Part shown: one piece after another, positions 1-10,821 of the stretch
Numbering within the stretch: position 1 is the first letter of the stretch
Layout: each line of letters begins with the position of its first letter
Source: Scedosporium boydii
Lineage: Eukaryota > Ascomycota > Sordariomycetes > Microascales > Microascaceae
Reading direction: 5' to 3'
DNA: 64,000 nucleotides
Assembly (NCBI GenBank): GCA_002221725.1
Contig: NJFT01000017.1
Span: 1 to 64,000, forward strand
Made by a program: the position numbers and the translations under genes
Notes under the pieces: model-generated
Databases searched by the model: none
What the model was told of the DNA's origin: nothing
What the model saw: the letters and a program-made list of their open reading frames with translations, nothing else

Positions 1-51
<51 letters not shown>
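1..51. repeat. Poly-A tract at window start
   Basis: An uninterrupted run of A residues opens the window, directly against the truncated helicase-type repeat. It could be an A-rich intron of that repeat, like those seen inside both units, or a contig-end artefact. The sequence alone cannot separate the two. Confidence 0.9.
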
Positions 52-53
<2 letters not shown>

Positions 54-1269
54 ATAACTTACCGAGTATAAAAAGATTTCATAGGCCCCTCAACTAGTAA
101 GGAATCATAGATCCGATTTAGATCTATCATAGAAAAAGAAGATTCTAAAGTTCCAAAAAGAACCGGATCCAGTAGCCGGATAGCTTCGTTTTTCAAGAAA
201 ATAGCTATTTCTTGAAAGACGGAAATAGGAAGCTTCATCCCTCTAAAATAGAGGATTTTTAGGTCATCAGACCACATAATGGAAGGCATTCCTTGGTCTT
301 TCTTCCGGTATCCCTTCCCAAGGGTCATCCACTTAATAATCCAGAAAAAGGGGGTAAAAGAAGCTGAGGTTATAAGGGTTTTCATCCTCGTAACGATTTC
401 CTGGACCTGTTCGGCACTAATATCTCCTATATCTAGGTAGTCTTCCATTAGATGATGAAGGATAAGAACCCTAGAACACCATAGAAGCCCGGCTAGTTTC
501 GGGGTATAGTTTTCAGCATAGGTCCAGGAACTAGTTCTAGAATCCCAGCCTAAAATAGCTGAAAAATAGAGAAATGGGTTCTGAAAAGGGTTCCCGGAGA
601 CATTTTCAGTAAGAAGAGAGATAAAGAACTTAAAAATAGAAGAATCTAAGTTCTTATAGAGAGAGGAATCTAGTAAAAGTAAAAGAAATATTTTAGTAAA
701 AGTCTTTTTTTTTAAAAAAAAAAAAACGAAAAGGAAAATAAAAGTAATACTAGTTAAAATATAAAAAGAAAAAAAAAAAAAAAAAGAAACTAAATACTTA
801 CTAGTATTTCTACTAGATTCCTCTTCTTTTTCTTCTTCCTCTTCTTCTTCTTCTTCTCCTTCCTTTTCCTTTTCTTCTTCTTCTAAAAAAAGATTTTTAG
901 ATAAAGGAATCTGCTGAAGCTGGTGGGAAAGTGTAGAAAGGCAGGCCCATTGTTGGCCTGAAAACGTCATCTTATATGCCGTAGCCTGTTCTCTTCCTTG
1001 AAGAAAGACTTGAAAAAAAAGAAGAAGAATTCGAATATAATAGATAATATAATTATCCATGGTTTTCGAGGTTTCTGTTTCTGAAAAAGGCCGGGAAGCT
1101 GGGGTTATTGGGTTATCAGAAGGAAGGTGGTGGAGGATTATATCGGGGGTTTCCTTGATAGTTCCGATACAGGTGGAAAAGAGCCGGGAAACAGCAGATC
1201 TAAGAATTCGAAGTGACTGCTGGACCTTCTTTTCATTATTTGCTATAGAAGTATTAGTATATTTAAATA

Positions 1270-1555
1270 TAATAAAATAAAGTAAAGAAATAAGAAGGAA
1301 TATAATAGAGGAAGTGAAGGAAGAATAAAGAAAATAAAGAATTAAGTAAAATAATAAAAAAATATAAAAAAGAAAAAGAAAAAATAAAGTAAAAGAATAA
1401 GTAAAGGTATAAGGAAAGGAATAAGTAAAAGAATAATAAAAGAAATAAGTAAGGAAATAAGTAAAAAGAATAAAGAAAAGAAATAAGTAAGAGAATAAAT
1501 AAAAGAATAAAGAAAGGAAGAAAGAAAGAAATAAAAGAAAATATAAAAATACTAA
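1270..1555. repeat. Purine-rich low-complexity intron, copy A
   Basis: The plus strand is almost pure A/G with periodic AATAAGTAAAG-like words. It sits between two coding blocks of the dead helicase gene and corresponds in position to 7705-8040 in copy B, where the words are GGAAAGAAAGAA-like. The exons on either side are conserved but this spacer is not alignable between copies. Confidence 0.8.
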
Positions 1556-2767
1556 CTCATTCGATATGACTTCTGGATCACGTCGATCGTCAGTGGCAGC
1601 TGGGAGAGCTGGGAAACAGCCTGGACTTCCACACCACTGAAAAAGGAAGCCCAGCCCATCGTTTTCACCCAGTTACTGACGTTTTCCTTCCCTTTAGCGG
1701 ACTGGGCTATGGAAATCGCTTTCTTCCGGGCTTCCCGGATACGGCGGTGACCCTGCTGGATCAGGGCTTTGTATTCTGTGGAAAGGGAAGGCGGGTGGGA
1801 AGTGGAAGTTAAGATATCTAAGAAGGAATATTAGTAAAGAAAATATTATAATAAAATAAAATAAAAAAATAATGAAAAAATAAAAGAAAAGAATTTCTTT
1901 TTACTTACCTTATAGCAGGTTATACCATGGGTTACTAGAATGCACAACCCAGTACTGTTTCTGCTGGTTATTCTGAAAGAAGGACTGAAGTTCTACTAGA
2001 TAGAAAGAATTCTTTTCCTTCTTACAGCGAGGGTTCTAAGTTAAGTGGGTATAGATATTAGACTGATTTACAGTCTTAAAACGACAGGAAGAATAGATAA
2101 ATCCTCGATGGACCTGTAAGTGTAGAATTCGGGTGGAAAAGTCATCTGGTAAAGGGATTTTATCTGGGTTGGAAGGTGAAAATGTGGAACAATATTCTAG
2201 AAGGTGTTTTAGTTTTTTTCCTTTTAACTTGTAGATTCTTCGAAAGTGGTTTTGTATAGAATTCCCTGGTTTTAAAGTCGTATGATAGTGGGTACAGATC
2301 AGAAGATATAACGGCCTGTGGAATTCCACATATGTGGCTCCGGGGATGTTGGAATCTATGGTTAGAAGAAGAAGAAGAAGAAGAAGGGGAAGAAGAGAGA
2401 GCTTTCTTTTACCTCCTTTTTTTTTTCCTTTCTTCTTTACTAAAAAAAAAATGTTAAGGTGAAGTTTGAAAGTGGGGCTATACGGAACCCGAATAACTCT
2501 CCTTTAGCTATCTAGCTTATTATTGGCTGAAAGAAGCTGTGGGAAGTGACTTAGAGCTGTCTTGTACTTTAAAATCACCTTCTTTTAATTATTTCTAGTT
2601 AACCGGTAAAGGGAAATTTCGTTCCGGCTTTAGAATCATGTTCTTCAGATTATTTCCGTTCGGATAGTGATCTTTATCCCCCGTGTATCACACGTGGTTA
2701 TTTTTATTTTATTTTAGGAAGGGAATTTTCGGCTGGGAAATGGCTGTAGCCCTATGCGGCTGTTTAA

Positions 2768-2922
2768 CGTGTTGTTTGGAACCAAATGTTGTTTAGAACC
2801 AAGTACACCGTCCCCGCCACTGTGCCAGCACTAGGAGATACTTCTACTTACTATGAGAATCCTACAGTAGGAAGAAGTCTCTTTTTTTGGTTCCAAATAA
2901 CATTTTAGTCCTAAACAATACG
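2768..2922. repeat. MITE-like inverted-repeat element, copy A
   Basis: A ~155 bp segment is bounded by inverted repeats of ~36 bp (2768-2803 and 2887-2922). Each arm is itself two tandem ~18 bp words of the form TGTTGTTTGGAACCAAA. The interior is unique and non-coding. I see no clear target-site duplication. It lies just inside the upstream edge of the helicase repeat unit, and the same element occurs at 9270-9407. Confidence 0.65.
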
Positions 2923-4446
2923 CCCATGATGGTCAGGCTATAATATGTAAAAATTAGCTTCTAAAGCCTCTTATAAAATAAAATTATAAAATTTTATATA
3001 TATTAAAAGAAGGATTTTAGATTAATAATTATAAAGTTTTTTTAAAAAATTATAAAAGTTTTTAAAATATTATTTTTATAATAAAATATAATTATAATAT
3101 TTTTTATATTTTTAAAAATATAAGGTTTTAATTTATTAAAAATAATTATAAAATTTAGATTTTAATTTATAATTATTTTAAAATAAAAAGTATTTTTAAT
3201 TATAATTTAGCTTTTTAAGCTAATTTTCTAATAATTAAATAAAGAAATAGAGTTTATAATAACTATTAACTTTTTCTAGTTATTTTTAGATTTTTATTTT
3301 TAAGTTTTTAGCTTATTTTTAAATAGAAATTAACTAGTTTTTATTAAAAATAATTTAATTTTAATTAGAAATAAAAGATATTTCTTTAATAAAAAGTTAT
3401 TTTAATAGGTTTTAATAATTATTATAAAATATAATATCTAGAAAGTTATAAATACTATTTCTTTTATTAAAAAACCTACTAATAACTAGCTTTTTATAGG
3501 TTTTAGAGATTATAAAAGCTTTTAAATTATTTTAATTTTAAAAATTAATATCTAATAAAAACGGGGCTTTACTTTTAAAGTTAGAAGATTTTAAAATAAT
3601 TAAAAAACTAGTTTTAAAACTTTCTTCTTTTCTAATATAGCTAGTTTATTAAATAAAGTCTAAAAACTTATATAAAACTCTATAATAGATAATAGACTTA
3701 ACTTAAGGGAAATCGAGCTCTATATTAAACCTCGAAGTAGCTAAAATCTATAGTAATTTTAAAATTTTAGAGGAATTTAGCTATATAGTAATAGCTTCCT
3801 TCTTTTCTTTCTTTAAAATTTTACTATAATAGAAAAGTATATCTAGCTTACTTACTATAATTTTAGAATTATAGTAGGATTAGTAGTAAATAATACTTTT
3901 TTTACTTTCTTTTAATATTTTTAACTTTCTAGAAACTTTTTAAATTAGTAATTTTAAAGGCTTTACTTTTAAAATAACTAGATCTAGAACCCTATAGTTA
4001 ATATTTAGCTTACTAGTTAGGGCTTTATAAAATTCCGGGTTTTTTAGTTCTAGAGTTCGCTGAAAATCTTACTATAGAGCTAGCGGGAGGGTAGTAGTAA
4101 GGAAAATAAGCGGAATTTTAAAGCTATAAAAAGGAAATAAAAGAGTTAGTAAAAGAAATTAAAGTAATATAAAATATAGAAAGAAAAGTAAAGAAAAGAA
4201 AATATAAAAAGAAATATAGAAAATAAAGGAAATAAAAGAAAGATAGAAAATAATAAAAATATAAGAAATATAGAAAATAAAGGAATTAGAAGAAATTAGA
4301 AGAAATATAATAATAAAACTTTACTTTAATAAAATTTTAATTTTTAGAAAATTAGAGCGGAATTCCTTTTTAGTAAGGAAAAGATAGGCCTTATTAATAA
4401 AAACCCTTCTTAGAACTCTTCTAGAAGCTAGCCCCTGAAGGAATAT

Positions 4447-4719
4447 CTAAAACTGACTTATATAAACGATATTAGTACTAACGAGAATTAGTAGTACTAG
4501 CTGCGGCCCTGAAGAATCGAAGTCTCTACTAAAATCAGTTCCTTTATAGACTATAAAGTCTATTTTTAACCTTTTTATCTTCTCTACTAAGTTATCTAGT
4601 AGAGAAATATAAGGGGCTATTATAATAGAATACCCTAAGGGTTCTAAAATAGCTAGAAGGAAAAAGAAGGTAGATTTACCAGCCCCTATAGGTAAAATAA
4701 TAACTAAAGGGGGGGACAT
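4447..4719 (-). pseudogene. RecQ-type helicase ATPase segment of copy B
   Basis: This open 90-residue stretch contains a Walker A-like PIGAGKST near its start. It is followed by a YSIIIAPYISLLDNLVEKI segment like motif Ia of RecQ helicases (consensus of the type I-V-P-L-x-A-L-x-D). The DEAD-box region that should follow is lost in AT-rich sequence, so this is only a fragment. It is the clearest functional signature of the repeat and is in the same orientation as the other blocks. Confidence 0.7.
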
Positions 4720-4854
4720 CTTAGTTAAACTAAAGATATTTAAGGTAATTTCCTTTTAGTAAGCTGATTTCTAAGTAGTAGTAGGTTTATATAAGGTTCT
4801 TAGACCTCGGGAGATGTCGTTTTTAGAAGGGTTAAATTCCTAGATATTTTTCTT

Positions 4855-5220
4855 TAGTAAAATATTAAAAAGAAAAATAAAAAAATAAAAAGTAGATAAG
4901 AAATAAAAAATAAGAATAAAGAAATAAGTAAAGAAATAAGTAAAGAAATAAGTAAAAAAATAAGTAAAAGAATAAGTAAAAAAATAAGTAAAGTAATAAG
5001 TAAAGAAATAAATAAAGAAATAAGTAAAGAAATAAGTATAGAAATAAGTAAAAAAATAAGTAAAATAATAAATAAAGAAGTAAATAAGGAAATAAAAAAA
5101 AGAAATAAGTAAAGAAATAAGTAAAGTAATAAGTAAAGAAATAAGTAAAGTAATAAATAAAGAAATAAGTAAAAGAATAAAAAGAAAAGAAAAAATAAAA
5201 AGAAAAAGGAAAAAAAAGAC
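4855..5220. repeat. AAATAAGTAAAG satellite-like tract
   Basis: About 25 imperfect copies of AAATAAGTAAAG fill this spacer between the helicase and central blocks of copy B. On the coding (minus) strand it is a pyrimidine/T-rich run with repeated TTACTTA. It is probably an expanded intron. Confidence 0.85.
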
Positions 5221-6170
5221 TTACTTAAAAAGGTTTAGGGCTAGGGGAAATAGAAAAGGAAAAGGAAGGGCTAGGCCTAGAAGGAAGGGTTATAGAGGGC
5301 TGTTTAGAACTACCTTCTAAAAGGAAACCCTGCTATAACTAGCTAACCCTTCTATATTTCCAGATTTTTTCTCTATTTAGGTCCCTAGGGAACTATATAT
5401 CTACCCCGTACTAGTTCGCCGAAGTCAGCCAGCCGTAGGTAGCACTAGTAGCCCATATTTCCTCATCTTAGGTTACTTCTAGTTCTATTTTAGAATCCGA
5501 ACTAGTATAAGAAACCTAGTTTTTAGAAGATTTTAGAACTATTAGCCCCTGAACCTGGCTAGCAATGATTTTAGCTATCTACCTATAACTAGAAATAGTT
5601 ATTTCTAAGCTGGCCTTGGCTAGAAAAACCCTTTTTAGAACCTGGGATAGTTTTTTAGCGTTCTAGTGGGGGTTTTTACTACTAGTTGACTGCTAAACTT
5701 ATAGGTTAGAGAGGTTTTCTAGGGGCTGAAGTGATGGAACTACCTGAAATAGCCAGGCTTCAAAGGGTAAAACCTATATAATATAGGCTATAAAAGCCCG
5801 GCCAAGATCGGAAGGCAGAAATCTAGCTACCTTCCTTCCTACCCTCTTATAAAAGGACTTATCTTGATTATAGGTAAGGATAATAGCCCCATCGAAGATA
5901 TAGATATCCCTAGTTCTAGTTTAGATATTATAGTATTTCAGGGTTATGATTTTAGGGCCTCTACCAGGCTGGCCAGCCTATATATAAACCGCAGCTAGTA
6001 AAACCTCTTTAAAAGTAGTAATTTTAGAGGTATATCGACTAATTTTACGGGTATTAAACCCTTTATCTTTAGTAAAAAGAGTAGATTTAGTGATGGTAGT
6101 AAGGTATTGGTGGCCGGCCTGTAGGAAACTGTTTTCTAGGCTAGAAATAGTTAATATTTCTTTTTTTAAT
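5221..6170 (-). pseudogene. Central GQPxRG block of helicase repeat with Trp-to-stop changes
   Basis: The minus strand reads through segments such as AGQPGRGPKIITL, RDIYIFDGAIILTYN and VARFLPSDLGRAFIAYII. As I know the family, these correspond to the central G-Q-P-x-R-G region of fungal DUF3505/RecQ proteins. Stops at 5978-5980 (TAG), 5921-5923 (TAA) and 5774-5776 (TAG) interrupt the frame. The two TAGs sit at expected Trp codons (TGG to TAG), as RIP would make. Confidence 0.7.
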
Positions 6171-6179
6171 AAAGGAATT

Positions 6180-6545
6180 AGAGAAATAAAGAATAGAAAA
6201 AATTAGGGTTAAAAAATAAGAAAAAAAATAAAAAAAGAAAATAAAGAAAAAAAGGAGTAAAGAAAGAAATGAAAAAAAAAAAAATTAAAATAAGTAAAGA
6301 AATAAGTAAAGAAGTAAGTAAGAAAATAAGTAAAGAAAGAAATAAGTAAAGAAAGAAGTAAGAAAGAAAATAAGTAAAGAAAGAAATAAGTAAAGAAAGA
6401 AGTAAGTAAGAAAATAAGGAAGAGAATAAGTAAAGAAATAAATAAAGAAATAAATAAATAAAGAAATATAAAAATAAGTAAAAAAAATAAGTAAAAAAAT
6501 AAGTAAAGAAAAAAATACTAAAGGAAATAAAAAAAGAAAAAAATA
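6180..6545. repeat. Purine-rich satellite-like tract
   Basis: This is a second AATAAGTAAAGAAAG-type tract between the central block and the block duplicated in copy A. It is non-coding and probably an expanded intron of the relic gene. Confidence 0.8.
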
Positions 6546-7704
6546 ACTTACCGAGTATAAAAGGATTTTATAGGCCCCTTAACTAGTAAAGAATTATAGA
6601 TCCGGTTTAGATCTATCATAGAAAAAGAAGATTCTAAAGTCCCGAAAAGAACCGGATCCAGTAGCCGGATAGCTTCGTTTTTTACGAAAATAGCTATTTC
6701 TTAAAAGACTGAAATAGGAAGCTTCATACCTCTAAAATAGAGGGTTTTTAGGTTATCAGACTACATAATGGAAGGCATTCCTTAGTCTTTCTTCCGATAA
6801 CCCTTCCCAAGGGTCATCCACTTAATAATCTAGAAGAAGGAGGTAAAGGAAGCCGAAGTTATAAGGGTTTTTATTCTCGTAACGATTTCCCGGACCTGTT
6901 CGGCACTAATATCCCCTATATCTAGGTAGTCTTCCATTAGATGATGAAGGATAAGAACCCTAGAACACCATAGAAGCCCAGCTAGTTTCGGGGTATAGTT
7001 TTTAGTATAGGTCTAGTTTCTAGTTCTAGAATCCCAGCCTAAAATAGCGGAGAAATAGAGGAATGGGTTCTGAAAAGGGTTACTAGAAACATTCTCAGTA
7101 AGAAGAGAGATAAAGAAGTTAAAGATAGAAGAATCTAGGTTCTTATATAGAGAAGAATCTATTAGAAATTAAAGAAATATTTTAGTAGAATTCTTTTTTA
7201 AAGAAAAGAAAATAAATAATAATTTTAAAATATTAAAAAAAAAAAAAAAAAAAAAAAAATTTAGATACTTACTAGTATTTCTACTAGATTCCTCTTTATC
7301 TTCTTCCTCTTCTTCCTCTTCTTCCTCTTCTATAAGAAGGTTATTAGATAAAGGAATCTACTAGAGCTAGTGGGAAAGTGTAGAAAGGTAGGCCCATTGT
7401 TAGTCTGAAAACGTCATCTTATATACCGTAGCCTGTTCTCTTCCTTGAAGAAAGACTTGAAAAAAAAGAAGAAGAATTCGAATATAATAGATAATATAAT
7501 TATCTATGGTTTTCGAGGTTTCCGTTTCTGAAAAAGGCCGGGAAGCTGGGGTTATTGGGTTATTAGAAGGAAGGTGGTGGAGGATTATATCGGGGGTTTC
7601 CTTGATAGTTCCGATACAGGTAGAAAAGAGCTGTAAAATAGCAGATCTAAGAATTCGAAGTAACTACTGGACCTTCTTTTCATTATTTGCTATAGAGATA
7701 TTAG

Positions 7705-8040
7705 TATAGTAAAATAAAAAAAGGAAAGGAAGAAGGAAAGGAAAGAAATAAGGAAAGGAAAGAAAGAAGGAAAGAAAGAGGGAAAGAAATAAGGAAAGGA
7801 AAGAAAGAAGGAAAGAAAGAGGGAAAGAAAGAGGGAAAGAAATAAGGAAAGAAAAGAAAGAAGGAAAGAAAGAAGGAAAGGAAAAAAGAAAAGAAAGAAA
7901 GAAGGAAAGGAAGAAGGAAAGGAAAGAAATAAGGAAAGCAATAAAGAAAGGAATGAGGAAAGAAAGAAAAGAAATAAAGAAAGGAAAGTAATAAGAAAAG
8001 AAAAGAAATAAAAATAAAAAGAAAAAAATAAAATATAAAA
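7705..8040. repeat. GGAAAGAAAGAA purine tract, copy B
   Basis: A GA-rich array with ~12 bp periodicity occupies the same intron position as 1270-1555 in copy A but with a different repeat word. It shows independent turnover of the spacer between otherwise similar units. Confidence 0.8.
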
Positions 8041-9269
8041 ATACTAACTTATTTAATATAACTTCTTCATCACATTGATCGTCAGTGGCAGCTGGGAGAG
8101 CTGGGAAACAGCCTGGACTTCCACGCCACTGAAAAAGGAAGCCCAGCCCATCGTTTTCACCCAGTTACTAACGTTTTCCTTCCCTTCAGCGGACTGGGCT
8201 GTAGAAATCGCTTTCTTCCGGGCTTCCCGGATACGGCGGTAACCCTGCTGGATCAGGGCTTCGTATTCTGTAGAAAGGGAAGGTGGGTAGGAAGTAGAAG
8301 TTAAGATATCTAAGAAGGAATATTAGGAAAAAAAAAAAATAAAATAAAATAAAATTAAAAAATAATAAAAAAGAATAAAATAAAAGAATTTCTTTTTACT
8401 TACCTCGTAGCAGGTTATACCGTAGGTTACTAGAACGCACGACCTAGTACTATTTCTACTAGTTATTTTGAAAGAAGGACTAAAGTTCTACTAGATAGAA
8501 AGAATTCTTTTCCTTCTTATAGCGAGGGTTCTAAGTTAAGTAGGTATAGATATTAGACTAATTTACAGTCTTAAAACAATAGAAAGAACAGATAAATCCT
8601 CGATGGACCTGTAAGTATGGAATTTAGGTAGAAAAGTCATCTGGTAAAGGGATTTCATCTAGGTTAGAAGGTGAAAATGTAGAATAATATTCTAGAAGGT
8701 AGTTTAGTTCTTTTCCTTTTAACTTATAGATTCTTCGAAAGTGGTTTTGTATAGAATTCCCTAGTTTTAAAGTCATATAACAGTAGGTACAGATCAGAAG
8801 ACATAACAGCCTGTAGAATTCCACATATGTGGCTCCGGGGATGTTGGAATCCATGGTTAGAAGAAGAAGAAGAAGAAGAAGAAGAAGGGGAAGAAGAGAG
8901 AGATTTCTTTTACCTCCTTTTTTTTTTCCTTTCTTCTTTACTAAAAAAAAAAATGTAAGGTGAAGTTCGAAAGTGGGGCTATATAGAACCCGAATAACTC
9001 TCTTTTAGCTATCTAGCTTATTATTAGCTGAAAGAAGCTAGGGGGAGTAACTTAGAGCTATCTTATACTTTAAAATCACCTTCTTTTAATTATTTCCAGT
9101 TAACCAGTAAAGGGAAATTTCATTCCAGCTTTAGAATCATGTTCTTCGGATTATTTCCGTTCGGATAGTGATCTTTATCCCCTGTGCATCACACGTGGTT
9201 ATTTTTATTTTATTTTAGGAAGGGAATTTTCGGCTGGGAAATGGCCGTAGCCCCATGCGGCCCGTTTAA

Positions 9270-9407
9270 CGTGTTGTTTGGAACCAAGTACACCATCCCC
9301 GCCACTATGCCAGCACTAGGAGATACTTCTACTTACTATGAGAATCCTACAGTAGGAAGAAGTCTCTTTTTTTGGTTTCAAACAACATTTTGGTCCCAGA
9401 CAACACG
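9270..9407. repeat. MITE-like inverted-repeat element, copy B
   Basis: The left arm is 9270-9288 and the right arm 9372-9407. The left arm has only one of the two tandem ~18 bp words present in copy A, a clean internal deletion. The right arm keeps both. The arms are less mutated than in copy A (CAACACG versus CAATACG), consistent with C-to-T damage in copy A. Confidence 0.6.
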
Positions 9408-9421
9408 CCCATGAGGGTCAG

Positions 9422-10821
9422 TAATAAGGGTCTGTTTGCAGGAGCGCAGGTGAAGAAGGCTTCGGCAAAGGCAGTAACGGAGGGGAGGCCGCAGTGAATC
9501 CTACGCTTGACTTTTGTGGTGACTGGCTCAACACCAGCGCTCGGGTCGGTTGGGCCACCTCGGTATGATATGGTTCTTCGAAGCCGCCCCGCTGGACACC
9601 TTCCAAAGCTAGCCTCGGAGTTCCTATGACAAGCCTCGGTAGCTCAGGTCTCTGGCCGCCTGAAACCTACACCAGAAACCGGCGCCTCCTCTGCATCGAT
9701 ACTACCAGCAGATCCGGCGCCGAGACTCTTGCCTGCTCAGGTACGTCACTATAACGACTCTTAGAATAAGAATTCGGCTACAGACCAGTACCGGCGCCAG
9801 AACTGGCTTTGGTGGGCGGCACGAGCTCGTCGATCGGCGAAAAGGAGGTATTAGATCGGCCATCATCAAGATCGCCGAGATCGCCATATCGGACTCGCTA
9901 TCACTAGAGATCAGGATTGCAGACCCCGGCGAAGTTCGTCCAAGATCGCGCGGATCTTACTCCGGCTGTTTTTGGCTTCCAAGCAAGGTAAAGGAGCGGC
10001 CTTCATTTCGAGCGGGTTTCGCGGGCTTTCTGTCTGCCGCTGAATGGGGGTCGAAAAAGGTCTCATAGTTGTCAAGGGAGATGTTTGTCATTGCACTGCA
10101 ACGGCAGAGGCGGTCGAGTTGCAGAGGTCGAAAATCCAGCTTACAGAGCAGATTTATGAGGAAAGAAGGTTTGGCGGTAAGGTAGAGCGTTTGTGTAGCA
10201 GCAGGCGCGGGGAAGAGCGAGATATACGTGCGTGACGCGAGAGTGAGTTTGGTCGGACCGCCTAGGCAGAGCGTCTCCCCTTCACTCCCACCGGCCCCGT
10301 ATGCGATCACATGCTCGGCCATGAAATATCTCTTCGCAATAACGCCAATCCACCCTTCCATCGTACTACTTTATGAAGGGCAGACATATGTCGGCGAATC
10401 CACAATGCAGAGGCCGCTTGCATGCTGACTGGCGTCAAGGTGGCCTATGGCACAACTATATCGGAAACGATACCACAGTAAAGAAGGGAGAATCCTCGCT
10501 GGGTTTGATAAAAGTACAGCTGGAGTACTAATTAATGTTGGGCCAATACCCGCGGGGGCTAGCAAATTCGAGTTATTCGACCAACAATCTATCTGTCAGT
10601 CTTGATGAAGATGGTGGGGGTTAGTTATGATAGTTAATTCTATTTGCTCTATTAGGAGTAGATAAAATGTTGACTTCTATAGATCTCCGCGTTTACTAGA
10701 ACAAGCAGCCTGGGAATCAAGATATATCCATCACGGAAGAATTTTTCGCCTCCGATTTCCACTTTAATCAATGCACACATTATTCCCTCCCAGAAACAGC
10801 TATTAGATTCTTCTAATAGCT
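9422..10821. other. Intergenic, no recognisable gene
   Basis: GC content becomes normal here. Several short open frames exist on both strands, the longest being 10361-9957 on minus, but none shows a family motif or a convincing intron-linked extension. The last ~120 bp are the 3' flank of the glutamine-synthetase-like gene. Confidence 0.6.

Larger units (their letters stand above)
1..2937 (-). pseudogene. Truncated copy A of RecQ/DUF3505-type helicase repeat
   Basis: This is a minus-strand coding relic cut by the window start. Three exon-like blocks read in order. Block 2330-1915 holds a degenerate paired Cys/His segment (around VHRGF and HRRIYKL) followed by an ELQSFF...YWVV stretch. Block 1805-1560 follows a GTAAGTA donor. 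Block 1250-59 runs through LRSAVSRLFSTC, LGWDSRTSSW, YTPKLAGLLW and IMWSDDLKILYFRGMKL. From memory of the family, this order matches the large fungal proteins that fuse a DUF3505 zinc-finger region to a RecQ-like helicase; no search was possible. The central and helicase parts would lie left of the window. The blocks are 85-95% alike by eye to the same parts of copy B. A- and GA-rich introns (1270-1555, 1810-1900) separate them. Stops, lost cysteines and an internal acidic low-complexity run indicate it is not functional. Confidence 0.7.
2938..9421 (-). pseudogene. Complete copy B of RIP-degraded RecQ/DUF3505 helicase repeat
   Basis: A full ~6.5 kb unit reads right to left. The zinc-finger-like N-terminal block (8854-8400) is followed by blocks at 8300-8040 and 7700-6560, which are duplicates of copy A. 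Next come a central block (6170-5220), a helicase block (4719-4447) and a very AT-rich tail (4440-2940). Each block is recognisable but broken. Relative to copy A, changes are mainly C-to-T and G-to-A, often turning CA/TG into TA; compare 911-923 with 7358-7370 and 941-960 with 7389-7406. In-frame stops at 5978-5980 and 5774-5776 stand where the family has Trp. This is the expected outcome of repeat-induced point mutation. Homology to copy A ends at 9421, where GC content rises sharply. Telomere-linked helicases of related type are known in fungi, so a subtelomeric position is possible but unproven. Confidence 0.75.

Noticed and set aside
1059..1280. Plus-strand open frame, repeated at 7506-7709
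   Set aside because: The minus strand at both places reads as the helicase-type block (LRSAVSRLFSTC...ETSKT) continuous with the next exon, so the plus frames are antisense shadows.
7690..7941. Minus frame of almost only Ser, Leu and Phe
   Set aside because: It is the translation of a GA-rich simple repeat.
9957..10361. 134-residue minus frame upstream of the ligase
   Set aside because: No motif, overlapping frames on the other strand and no splice partner; not supported as a gene.
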